24,588 nt of DNA, from positions 1 through 24,588 of the forward strand of contig JACRFR010000060.1 of NCBI GenBank assembly GCA_016212635.1. Direction: 5' to 3'. The translations under genes were made by a program, and so were the position numbers. This DNA comes from Candidatus Liptonbacteria bacterium (GTDB lineage: Bacteria > Patescibacteriota > Minisyncoccia > UBA6257 > 2-01-FULL-56-20). Shown here in pieces: positions 13,239 to 18,674 of this stretch (the first letter of the stretch is position 1; each line of letters begins with the position of its first letter). A model generated the notes under the pieces. It had not been told where the DNA came from. It saw nothing but the letters and a program-made list of their open reading frames with translations, and ran no database searches.

Positions 13239-13368
13239 CAAAAGGGGTCGGGGAAAGGCGCTAGCGTTTCCCCGCCGGGGTGATAGCGAGCGAAGCGAGC
13301 GCCAGAGGGCGGAAGCCCCATGGGGAGCTCGATCCTGTCGAGAGCGACGATCAATGGGCATTACCATA

Positions 13369-13413
13369 GAGTAATCGCAAATATCGCAAATTTAGGCAAA
13401 TAACGCGAATAAG
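13369..13413 (-). repeat. Half copy of the palindromic spacer element
   Basis: GAGTAATCGCAAATATCGC...AAATAACGCGAATAAG matches the reverse complement of the right end of copies 1 and 2. The other half is missing; a different repeat follows. Confidence 0.7.
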
Positions 13414-13421
13414 AGATAATT

Positions 13422-13456
13422 CCTCTCCTTATCTTAGGAGAGGTTAGGTGAGGTTC
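13422..13456. repeat. 35-bp dispersed repeat, copy 1
   Basis: CCTCTCCTTATCTTAGGAGAGG hairpin (8-bp arms) followed by TTAGGTGAGGTTC. The same 35 bases recur at 15753-15787. Confidence 0.85.
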
Positions 13457-13508
13457 TGTCATATCTGTCTCATACGTCCCATGGGACCTATAGGGAAATT
13501 TCCATCTC

Positions 13509-13538
13509 TTGCCATTTCCTGCCGGGGTGATCTAGAAT
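13509..13538 (+). promoter_or_regulatory. Promoter of hicB
   Basis: TTGCCA (13509-13514) and TAGAAT (13533-13538) are 18 nt apart. The ATG follows 9 nt after the -10 box, so the mRNA would be leaderless or nearly so. Confidence 0.5.
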
Positions 13539-13547
13539 ATCAGTAAT

Positions 13548-13799
13548 ATGCTGATTGATTTTCTTTCCGGACAATTACGGCGCGCTAAATATGAGCTGAT
13601 CGACGAGGGGCGGCGTTATTATGGCGAGATACCCGGTCTGCGCGGGGTGTGGGCTGTCGGCGCGACACTGGAAGAGTGCCGTGCGTCATTGCTTGAGGTT
13701 CTGGAGGGCTGGTTGATCTTGCGCTTGAAGCGCGGTCTTTCCGTGCCCAAATTGAAAGTCCCGTCGATAGGCAGATTGCCAGTCGGGTCGTATGTCTAG
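13548..13799 (+). CDS. hicB: HicB-family antitoxin
   Basis: 83 aa. HicB antitoxins fold like a partial RNase H domain, bind the HicA toxin and block its RNA cleavage. The family core is clear: RRYYGEIPGLRGVWAVGATLEECRASLLEVLEGWLILRLKRGLSVP. The tail (KLKVPSIGRLPVGSYV) is short and shows no obvious helix-turn-helix or ribbon-helix-helix DNA-binding domain, so autoregulation may need another factor. The gene order is antitoxin before toxin. A leaderless-type promoter sits 9 nt upstream of the ATG. The hicA frame begins 138-165 nt downstream, after a 171-bp palindromic element that starts right after the hicB stop; that is unusually far for a pair normally only a few nucleotides apart. Confidence 0.85.
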   Translation: MLIDFLSGQLRRAKYELIDEGRRYYGEIPGLRGVWAVGATLEECRASLLEVLEGWLILRLKRGLSVPKLKVPSIGRLPVGSYV

Positions 13800-13970
13800 A
13801 ATCCATCTTAAAAATAGGCCGACGGCTCCCGCGAGGGATTTTCGAGCGAGAAGCCCGATCTTCCGACAAAGAATACCCGAGGTATTTTGCGAAGGAAATC
13901 GGGGTTCGCAGCTGGAAATACCCGCGGGAGGCGCGGATGATTCCCAAAACAGCTATTTTTAAGATGGGTT
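13800..13970. mobile_element. 171-bp hairpin element (MITE-like) between hicB and hicA
   Basis: Terminal inverted repeats AATCCATCTTAAAAATAG (13800-13817) and CTATTTTTAAGATGGGTT (13953-13970) match at 17 of 18 positions. Inner blocks CTCCCGCGAGG/CCCGCGGGAG and CCCGATCTTCC/GGAAATCGGG also pair, and the centre is ATACCC/GAGGTAT-like, so the element folds as one long hairpin. It begins one base after the hicB stop and its right end covers one possible hicA start codon. No transposase is encoded. Confidence 0.75.
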
Positions 13971-14194
13971 CGAAACTTTGCCCCGTTGCTTGGCGAGAGT
14001 TTGTTCGTAAAATGAAACGGTCGGGTTTCGACGGTCCCAATCAGGAAGGCAAACATCCCTACCTGGTCCGGGGTGGTTTGGTTCTGACTATTCCCAATCG
14101 GCATGATGGCGATATCAGCGTGGACTTATTGAAGCGGATATTAAAGCAGGTCGGGATAAGCCGGGAGGAGTGGTTGTGCGGAAACAAATCTTAA
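13937..14194 (+). CDS. hicA: HicA-family mRNA interferase toxin
   Basis: 85 aa. HicA has a double-stranded-RNA-binding-like fold and cleaves mRNA in a ribosome-independent way; HicB neutralises it. The family pattern is complete: KLCPVAWREFVRKMKRSGFDGPNQEGKHPYLVRGGLVLTIPNRHDGDISVDLLKRILKQVGISREEWL, with the catalytic His at residue 40 in GKHP. Two starts are possible. ATG 13937 has a good GGGAGG site 5 nt upstream but lies inside the hairpin element and adds MIPKTAIFK. ATG 13964 gives the typical MGSKLCPV start but has no ribosome site and is part of the element's right inverted repeat. The element may therefore have supplied the present start signals. gatB starts 8 nt after the stop. Confidence 0.85.
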   Translation: MIPKTAIFKMGSKLCPVAWREFVRKMKRSGFDGPNQEGKHPYLVRGGLVLTIPNRHDGDISVDLLKRILKQVGISREEWLCGNKS

Positions 14195-14201
14195 ACATAA
14201 T

Positions 14202-15695
14202 ATGGACTATCTTCCCACCATCGGTCTTGAGATTCATGTTGAACTCAAAACTACAACCAAGATGTTCTGCGACTGTCCCAACAACCCGGACGAGCCCTTA
14301 CCGAACCAGAACGTCTGCCCGGTGTGTCTGGCGCACCCCGGTGCCTTGCCGGTGCCGAACCGCGAGGCGATCGAGGATGTGATCAAGGTGGGGCTGGCCT
14401 TGGGTGGAAAGATAAATCCCACGACCAAGTTCGACCGCAAGAACTACTTTTATCCCGACCTGCCCAAGGGCTACCAGATCTCCCAGTACGATCAGCCGTT
14501 GGTCCTGGGCGGAGCGCTTTTGGGCGTCCGTCTACACCGCATTCACCTGGAGGAAGACACCGCGCGCCTCGTTCATCAATCATCAATGATTAATGATCAT
14601 TCTCCAGCTTCGCTGGTGGATTTCAATCGCGCCGGCGTGCCGCTCATGGAGCTGGTGACCGAGCCGGATCTCCACAGTGCTGAAGCGGTGGCGAATTTCG
14701 CCAAAGAACTGCAGTTAATCTTGCGCTATCTGGGCGTTTCCGACGCGGATATGGAAAAAGGTCAGCTGCGGATCGAGCCCAATATTTCGCTAAGCGAAAT
14801 CGCGGATGAACGCGGACTTGACGCGGATAAACGCGGAAAACTAGGAACGAAGGTGGAGGTGAAAAATATCAACTCGTTCCGAGCGGCATTCAGCGCGGTG
14901 GAGTACGAAATAAAGCGCCAGACGGAAGTGCTGGAACGCGGCGAGAAAGTTGTTCATGAAAACCGCGGTTGGGACGATGACAAAAAGAAAACCGTTTCCC
15001 AGCGCAGCAAAGAAGAAGCCCACGATTACCGCTACTTCCCGGAGCCGGACATCCCGCCCTTTGAGACCGAGATATTTTCACCGGAGGAGCTCAAGACTGC
15101 CTTGCCCGAGCTGCCCGCCGAGCTTCGCGATAGGTTCCAAAAAGAGTACGGATTCACAGCGGCGCAGGCCGAAGTCCTGGTAACCGAGCCGGACCTGGCC
15201 AAATTCTATGAACAAGCAGAGAGCGAGTTGAAGTACCGAGAACAGGACGAACCGCACGCGGAGCACCGGCGAAAATCCCAGGCCCTGCTCTTCAATTATC
15301 TCACCTCCGATCTCAAGGGACTTCTGAACGAGACCGGGAAAACCGTGGCTGACCTGAAAGTTCAGCCGGAACACCTGGCGCACTTGGCTGACCTTCTGGC
15401 GGAAGGTTCGGTCATGAGCCGACAAGCCAAAGACATGCTCCGGCGCATGTTCGATACCGGAGATGACCCGGAAGATATTTTAGCTGCGGAAGGCCGGGCG
15501 GTCACGGACGAGTCCGCGCTTTTGCCGGTTATCAAGGAGGTAATTGCGGAACAGCCCAAAGCGGTGGGGGATTATAAAGCCGGCAAGGAAGCGAGCATGC
15601 AGTTCTTGGTCGGCATGGCTATGAAAAAATTGCAGGGCAAGAGCAACCCGGAAGTCCTGCGCGGGCTGTTTGTTGCAGAACTAAAAACGGATTAG
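14202..15695 (+). CDS. gatB: Aspartyl/glutamyl-tRNA(Asn/Gln) amidotransferase subunit B
   Basis: 497 aa, normal family length. With GatA and GatC it converts Glu-tRNA(Gln) or Asp-tRNA(Asn) to the amidated form; GatB binds the tRNA and holds the kinase site. Motifs: YLPTIGLEIHVELKTTTKMFC, the cysteine cluster CDCPNN...VCPVCLAHPGALP, KNYFYPDLPKGYQISQYDQP, FNRAGVPLMELVTEPDL and KVEVKNINSFRAAFSAVEYEI. The C-terminal YqeY-like tail ends GKSNPEVLRGLFVAEL. Between PNISLS and LGTKVEVKN lies an extra segment, EIADERGLDADKRGK (about 199-213), encoded by a CGCGGA repeat of about 10-bp period. gatA and gatC are not in the window. No ribosome site is seen; the 8-nt gap after hicA suggests co-transcription with the toxin pair. 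Confidence 0.95.
   Translation: MDYLPTIGLEIHVELKTTTKMFCDCPNNPDEPLPNQNVCPVCLAHPGALPVPNREAIEDVIKVGLALGGKINPTTKFDRKNYFYPDLPKGYQISQYDQPLVLGGALLGVRLHRIHLEEDTARLVHQSSMINDHSPASLVDFNRAGVPLMELVTEPDLHSAEAVANFAKELQLILRYLGVSDADMEKGQLRIEPNISLSEIADERGLDADKRGKLGTKVEVKNINSFRAAFSAVEYEIKRQTEVLERGEKVVHENRGWDDDKKKTVSQRSKEEAHDYRYFPEPDIPPFETEIFSPEELKTALPELPAELRDRFQKEYGFTAAQAEVLVTEPDLAKFYEQAESELKYREQDEPHAEHRRKSQALLFNYLTSDLKGLLNETGKTVADLKVQPEHLAHLADLLAEGSVMSRQAKDMLRRMFDTGDDPEDILAAEGRAVTDESALLPVIKEVIAEQPKAVGDYKAGKEASMQFLVGMAMKKLQGKSNPEVLRGLFVAELKTD
14801..14837. repeat. CGCGGA repeat with 10-11 bp period inside gatB
   Basis: CGCGGA occurs at 14801, 14811, 14822 and 14832. It encodes an in-frame insertion at a place where GatB proteins usually have a short variable loop. 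A related ACGGAT series follows the gene at 15687-15748. Confidence 0.75.
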
Positions 15696-15748
15696 CACGG
15701 ATAGTTAACGGATCTTCACGGATTCACGGATAGCCACAGATGCACGGC
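15687..15748. repeat. ACGGAT series with 8-11 bp period at the gatB end
   Basis: ACGGAT or a one-base variant starts at 15687, 15697, 15708, 15718, 15726, 15736 and 15744. The first unit supplies the last gatB codons (Thr-Asp-stop). Confidence 0.75.
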
Positions 15749-15752
15749 CATC

Positions 15753-15787
15753 CCTCTCCTTATCTTAGGAGAGGTTAGGTGAGGTTC
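15753..15787. repeat. 35-bp dispersed repeat, copy 2
   Basis: Reads the same as 13422-13456, with the same short hairpin and the trailing TTAGGTGAGGTTC. Confidence 0.85.
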
Positions 15788-15790
15788 CCC

Positions 15791-15828
15791 GGAGGTTGAA
15801 CCTCTGGATTCCTTGAGGTTCAACCTCC
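15791..15828. repeat. Nested palindromic hairpin
   Basis: Arms GGAGGTTGAACCTC and GAGGTTCAACCTCC are perfectly complementary around a 10-nt loop. Each arm is itself a palindrome (GAGGTT-G-AACCTC), the same design as at 11412-11458 and 17177-17209. Confidence 0.8.
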
Positions 15829-15866
15829 CCACATTGAATCTCCCCATCGGGACTTGTTTGTCCCCT

Positions 15867-16032
15867 GTAACCCCTCACGCCTTTGAGAAAGCTAGTATTT
15901 GCAGCGGTTTTTTAAGGTCGTATTTTTGCCAGGTTAAACAAGGCATGGAGAAACCGCTAATTTCGGGAGGTCGGGCCTTGAGAATTCCCCAAGGCCCGAC
16001 CTCGGAAGCTGTGCGACGGCGTGAGGGGTTAC
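15867..16032. mobile_element. 166-bp MITE with 8-bp target duplication
   Basis: Perfect 15-bp terminal inverted repeats GTAACCCCTCACGCC / GGCGTGAGGGGTTAC are flanked on both sides by TGTCCCCT (15859-15866 and 16033-16040), a direct sign of insertion. Inside are three further stems: AGCGGTTT/AAACCGCT, TGCC/GGCA, and GAGGTCGGGCCTT/AAGGCCCGACCTC (15967-16003). No transposase is encoded. The frame at 15813-16076 crosses the element and is not a gene. Confidence 0.85.
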
Positions 16033-16043
16033 TGTCCCCTGGC

Positions 16044-16072
16044 TTTACACGATTAAAGCGCCGTGATATAAG
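16044..16072 (+). promoter_or_regulatory. Promoter of the small CxxC protein
   Basis: TTTACA (16044-16049), 17 nt, TATAAG (16067-16072), with an extended -10 TG at 16064-16065. It lies just outside the right end of the 166-bp MITE. It predicts a 5' leader of about 57 nt. Confidence 0.6.
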
Positions 16073-16082
16073 GTAATTAGAT

Positions 16083-16123
16083 CCTCTGCGCGCTCCGCCG
16101 TACCGCCCACGAGCGCGTAGAGG
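16083..16123 (+). promoter_or_regulatory. 5' leader hairpin before the ribosome site
   Basis: CCTCTGCGCGCTC pairs with GAGCGCGTAGAGG (13 bp with one G-T pair). AAAGGAG follows at once at 16125-16131, 4 nt before the ATG. The stem could protect the mRNA end or control access to the ribosome site. Confidence 0.55.
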
Positions 16124-16135
16124 GAAAGGAGAAAG

Positions 16136-16456
16136 ATGCCAGAGTGCGAAGGTTGCACGCGCCGTTCGCTTGCCGCGTGCGAGGCGTGTGCAACCGAAAT
16201 GCTGGTGGCCGCTGGCTGCAAGCCCAGCGGACGGCCCGCCAGCCATCGGTCCGACCGCCGGCGCGCAGCGCGCCGGCAGGAAGAGTTCGAGGAGGAGTTG
16301 TCACGGGGGATTCGTCCCCCGACCGGCTATTGCCTCGCCGAACTCGAGGAGGGTGAGGCCGCCAACTTCACCCTCGAGCGGGGAGCGAATTCTTCTCCCC
16401 GCGCCGCCCAGGTCGCCGCCGTCGGCCGGGCGCTGTACTACGGCCGACTGGGTTAG
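16136..16456 (+). CDS. Small protein with paired CxxC motifs, function unknown
   Basis: 106 aa, not recognised. The N-terminus MPECEGCTRRSLAACEACATEML has CxxC at Cys4/Cys7 and Cys15/Cys18, a spacing that could hold one zinc ion. The middle (SGRPASHRSDRRRAARRQ) is basic. The second half is acidic and ends in RAAQVAAVGRALYYGRLG. Evidence that it is real: an extended -10 promoter, a leader hairpin, a strong AAAGGAG ribosome site 4 nt from the ATG, and a hairpin right after the stop. Such a full signal set contrasts with the weak ribosome sites of the larger genes. It lies alone among repeats, next to a MITE. A small nucleic-acid-binding or regulatory protein is possible, but this is only inference. 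Other frames are open here too because the DNA is GC-rich, which lowers certainty. Confidence 0.55.
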   Translation: MPECEGCTRRSLAACEACATEMLVAAGCKPSGRPASHRSDRRRAARRQEEFEEELSRGIRPPTGYCLAELEEGEAANFTLERGANSSPRAAQVAAVGRALYYGRLG

Positions 16457-16458
16457 TC

Positions 16459-16494
16459 TCGGCCCCGGGACGCCACTAATCCCGGGTGAGCCGA
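16459..16494 (+). terminator. Hairpin after the small CxxC gene
   Basis: TCGGC-CCCGGG pairs with CCCGGG-(TGA)-GCCGA, starting 2 nt after the stop codon. No T-tract follows, so it may be a weak terminator or a 3' protective stem. Confidence 0.5.
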
Positions 16495-16614
16495 AATAGT
16501 TAACCGCGGGCCTGCCTCGCCGCAAAGGCAGGTTTCGCCAGCGGACTCGCCGTAGTCCGCGAAACACAACTGTAGCCAGCCCTAGGAGGAGCTGGCTACA
16601 TTCACGTTTAGGGG

Positions 16615-16676
16615 GTAGATACGCTTGACGAATAGCGCATGCGAATGGGGTTATTGGATTAATGGCGCATGCGAAT
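16615..16676 (+). repeat. Third site of the ACGCTTGAC...GCGCANGCGAAT motif
   Basis: GTAGATACGCTTGACGAATAGCGCATGCGAAT resembles the leader repeats at 601 and 847 (GTAGATACGCTTGACCAATGG; CGCAGGCGAAT). A second AATGGCGCATGCGAAT follows at about 16661-16676. No gene with a clear start follows. Confidence 0.55.
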
Positions 16677-16776
16677 TATGGGGTAGTATTGCTTTCATCC
16701 GATGAATCATTGCAAGACGGAGTTGTCGGATGACTAATACTGGGGGCGCTGGATGGCGCAAATGAAATGATTAAGA

Positions 16777-16824
16777 ATCCCAGTGTACACAGTTCGACGA
16801 TCGTCGAACTGTGTACACTGGGAT
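16777..16824. repeat. 48-bp perfect palindrome with no spacer
   Basis: ATCCCAGTGTACACAGTTCG (16777-16796) plus ACGA is followed directly by its exact reverse complement, with the centre between 16800 and 16801. It could form a cruciform or bind a symmetric protein; a fold-back assembly error is also possible. Confidence 0.9.
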
Positions 16825-17176
16825 CGGTTGGAGTAGCTGTGGGTGCGGGTGATAGTCGGATGCGGACAAATCAATGCGATCCGGGAGGATCGCAAGATTT
16901 TCTGTTTACTGTCAGAAGCAACCCACAGGCTCGCCTCGCCGAAGCCTTCGGCGTAGCGCGGGCCGGAAAGCCGGCTCTTTTATTTGGACCTACCGACGCA
17001 TGTGGGGTGCGCCAGCAGGTCCCTCCCCCTCGCCCCGCCCCCTCGCGGGGGCAGGGCGAGGACTACTTCCAATTTAGATAACGCTCCAAGTCCCGCAAGG
17101 GGTCCGGTGCCAAAGGTTCGGACAGCAGCAGAACCCCGCCATCCTCCCCTTAGAAAAGGGGAGGTCATTAATTACG

Positions 17177-17209
17177 GGTCTTCGTAAGACCACTGGTCTT
17201 ACGAAGACC
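17177..17209. terminator. Nested palindromic hairpin at the miaA 3' side
   Basis: GGTCTTCGTAAGACC, a 3-nt loop, then GGTCTTACGAAGACC. Each 15-nt arm is itself a palindrome. It lies 11 nt past the miaA stop on the minus strand; no T-tract is seen. Confidence 0.6.
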
Positions 17210-17220
17210 AAATATTAAAT

Positions 17221-18348
17221 TCAGCAGCTCTCAATGAATTTTTTCACCCGTACTGCCGCCTCACGTTCATTTTTCACCCAGATTATTTCTTTATCCCTCT
17301 TGAACCAAGTCATCTGCCGCTTGGCGTAGTGCCATATCTCGGTTTCGAGTCTCGATATCATCTGCTCCTTGGGTAAGAGCCCGCGCAAATACCGGCTCAC
17401 GTAGCGGTACTCCAGGCCGAAGTCGTCCAGTTTTTGCCAACTCACACCACCCGCGTGAAGTTTTCGAACCTCGGCCACCATGCCCTGGCGCAGGCGTTTC
17501 AGAAGGCGTACATGGATTCGTTCCCGTAGTTTATTCGGTTGCGGATTAAGGCCGATTTTTAATACCCGATAGAGCGAGGTTCTATGGAGAGCTGAAGATG
17601 GCGAGGGCGAGGGGCGGCCGCTTTGGAGCACGATCTCCAGGGCGCGAATGAGTCGGCGCTTATTGCGCGGATCGATGTTTTTTGCCCGGCGCGGATCGAG
17701 TTTTTTTAGGCGGTGGAATAGGACTTCCGCGGTTATTTTCTCAAGCCGAGCGCGCAGTTTTGGGTTCGGCGGGACAGCGGGCAGGTCATAGTTATACACG
17801 GCTGCGTCAATATAGAAACCCGTTCCGCCGCAGATGATCGGCAGCCTGTTCCTTTTTAGGATATCTCGAATCGCCCGGTGGGCAAGCTTCTGATAATGAG
17901 TGGCGGTAAAAGTGGTGCGCGGCGAAGCCACATCCAGAAGGTGGTGGGGAATGCCCTGAGAGCGGAATGTGGAATGTGGAATGTGGAATGTGGCCAAGCG
18001 GTGCGCTCTTCGCTCTTCGCTCTTCGCTCTTCGCTCGTCCCTTTCCACCTTGCCGGTGCCAATGTCCATGCCGCGGTAAACCTGGCGGGAGTCGGCGGAG
18101 ATTATTTCGCCGCCAAATCGCCGGGCCAGCCGAATAGCCAGGTCGGACTTGCCGGAGGCGTTCGGGCCGACTACGGCAAGAATCTTGGGTCGGTACCGCC
18201 CAGTTGCATTAGCGCTGTTCGGAAACGTCAAAAAGTTATTCCCTGAGCCCGTCGAAGGGTAGCTTTTTGGCGGGTACATGGCATGGCCCTCGACAAGCTC
18301 GGGCAATAAAATCGGTGGTTTCCGAGCAGCACCAGTTGCATTTGACAT
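17221..18348 (-). CDS. miaA: tRNA dimethylallyltransferase MiaA, carrying two insertions
   Basis: 375 aa; the family is usually about 300. It prenylates N6 of A37 in tRNAs that read UNN codons. Walker A GPNASGKS (61-68), SADSRQVYRGMDIGTGK (84-100), GIPHHLLDV (132-140), CGGTGFYIDAAVYN, NKRRLIRALEI and the C-terminal WHYAKRQMTWFKRD are all present. Two additions explain the extra length. Residues 7-50 come from a 123-bp MITE plus its 9-bp target duplication, 132 nt in all and so in frame. Residues about 102-130 (DERRAKSEERRAHRLATFHIPHST and flanks) are encoded by two heptamer repeats. Without them the protein would be about 300 aa. The ATG at 18348 is preceded by TATAAT, suggesting a leaderless message; an in-frame TTG at 18369 is less likely. 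The enzyme is probably still active, since no core motif is broken. Confidence 0.92.
   Translation of the reverse strand: MSNATGAARKPPILLPELVEGHAMYPPKSYPSTGSGNNFLTFPNSANATGRYRPKILAVVGPNASGKSDLAIRLARRFGGEIISADSRQVYRGMDIGTGKVERDERRAKSEERRAHRLATFHIPHSTFRSQGIPHHLLDVASPRTTFTATHYQKLAHRAIRDILKRNRLPIICGGTGFYIDAAVYNYDLPAVPPNPKLRARLEKITAEVLFHRLKKLDPRRAKNIDPRNKRRLIRALEIVLQSGRPSPSPSSALHRTSLYRVLKIGLNPQPNKLRERIHVRLLKRLRQGMVAEVRKLHAGGVSWQKLDDFGLEYRYVSRYLRGLLPKEQMISRLETEIWHYAKRQMTWFKRDKEIIWVKNEREAAVRVKKFIESC
17964..17991. repeat. GGAATGT heptamer repeat, 4 units, inside miaA
   Basis: Four exact 7-bp units. Because 7 is not a multiple of 3, loss or gain of one unit would shift the miaA frame. Confidence 0.9.
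18004..18031. repeat. CGCTCTT heptamer repeat, 4 units, inside miaA
   Basis: Four exact 7-bp units plus a partial fifth (CGCTC), 12 bp from the GGAATGT array. Both arrays encode the extra segment between GTGK and GIPHHLLD. Confidence 0.9.
18211..18333. mobile_element. 123-bp MITE, copy 1, inserted in frame in miaA
   Basis: Flanked by AGTTGCATT on both sides (18202-18210 and 18334-18342), a 9-bp target duplication. Inverted ends AGCGCTGTTCGGAAAC / GTTTCCGAGCAGCACC. An inner palindrome (CCCTGAGCCCGTCGAAGGG; CCCTCGACAAGCTCGGG) is translated as PELVEG and PSTGSG. It differs from copy 2 (23779-23901) at 3 of 123 positions, so it moved recently. Confidence 0.93.
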
Positions 18349-18360
18349 ATACTTGACAGT

Positions 18361-18366
18361 ATTATA
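18361..18366 (-). promoter_or_regulatory. -10 box of miaA
   Basis: TATAAT on the minus strand, 12 nt upstream of the ATG at 18348. No clear -35 is found. Transcription would start about 6 nt before the ATG. On the plus strand the same stretch has TTGACA at 18342-18347, but with poor spacing to a -10. Confidence 0.45.
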
Positions 18367-18369
18367 CAA

Positions 18370-18542
18370 CTTTCTACAGTTCTCGGCCCCGGCGTTTAGC
18401 CGGGAGGAGCCGAGTCTATAGTGAGGGGGGTCCCGTATGGCGACGGGCGGGATCCTCGGATTTTAACCGCGCCAAAATGGCCCCGGCCATGCCGGGGTGG
18501 GACACCTCGTTTGGGGTTGAATTGTGCCCCAGGGGTGTAACC
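18370..18542. other. Hairpin-rich spacer between miaA and the thrS terminator
   Basis: No gene is supported. Stems include CTCGGC-CCCGGC with GCCGGG-(AGGA)-GCCGAG (18382-18414), CCCCGGC/GCCGGGG (about 18481-18497) and GGGTT/AACCC (about 18514-18544). A 81-codon minus-strand frame crosses it without a ribosome site or recognisable features. Confidence 0.5.
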
Positions 18543-18602
18543 CAAAAACAGGCCGCCGCCTCGCGTCACTTTTACCTTGTGACATCCGAGCCGGCGGCCT
18601 TC
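18543..18602 (-). terminator. Terminator of the thrC-thrS operon
   Basis: On the minus strand AGGCCGCCG-type arms (18592-18600 with 18550-18558) hold an inner GTCAC/GTGAC stem and are followed by TGTTTTTGGG. It lies 73 nt past the thrS stop. Confidence 0.75.
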
Positions 18603-18674
18603 ATTATTTCCTAGCGGGACAAACAAGACCAATATGACCATTAGACCTATAGGTCCTAATATGACTTATAAGTC

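Larger units (their letters stand above)
13239..13547. other. Repeat-rich spacer between rplK and hicB
   Basis: No gene is seen. It holds GC-rich hairpins (GGGGAAA/TTTCCCC around 13250-13274; CTCGA/TCGAG around 13328-13342), a GAGCGAAGCGAGCG stretch, a short echo of the rplK end (13354-13374), half of the palindromic spacer element (13369-13413), a 35-bp dispersed repeat (13422-13456) and the hicB promoter. Confidence 0.6.
16495..17220. other. Gene-free repeat region downstream of the CxxC gene
   Basis: Over 700 bp with no convincing gene. It contains hairpins at 16511-16532 (CCTGCC/GGCAGG), 16541-16560 (GCGGACT/AGTCCGC), 16571-16600 (TGTAGCCAGC/GCTGGCTACA), about 16698-16734 (CATCCGA/TCGGATG), 17028-17061 (CCTCGCCC..GCCCC stem) and 17143-17164 (CCTCCCCTT/AAGGGGAGG), a repeat related to the leader of the gene at 949, and a 48-bp perfect palindrome. 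The GC-rich frames crossing it have no ribosome sites and no family features. Confidence 0.6.

Noticed and set aside
15813..16076. 87-codon plus-strand frame
   Set aside because: It crosses both ends of the 166-bp MITE and its target duplications and has no ribosome site.
16767..17081. 104-codon frame over the 48-bp palindrome
   Set aside because: Palindromic and GC-rich repeats explain the open frame; it has no start signal and no protein-like pattern.
16495..17220. tRNA, tmRNA or RNase P RNA in the long spacer
   Set aside because: No GTTCGANNC-type T arm, no CCA end with matching acceptor stem and no RNase P core motifs were found by eye.
18396..18641. 81-codon minus-strand frame between thrS and miaA
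   Set aside because: It contains the thrS terminator and several hairpins and lacks a ribosome site.
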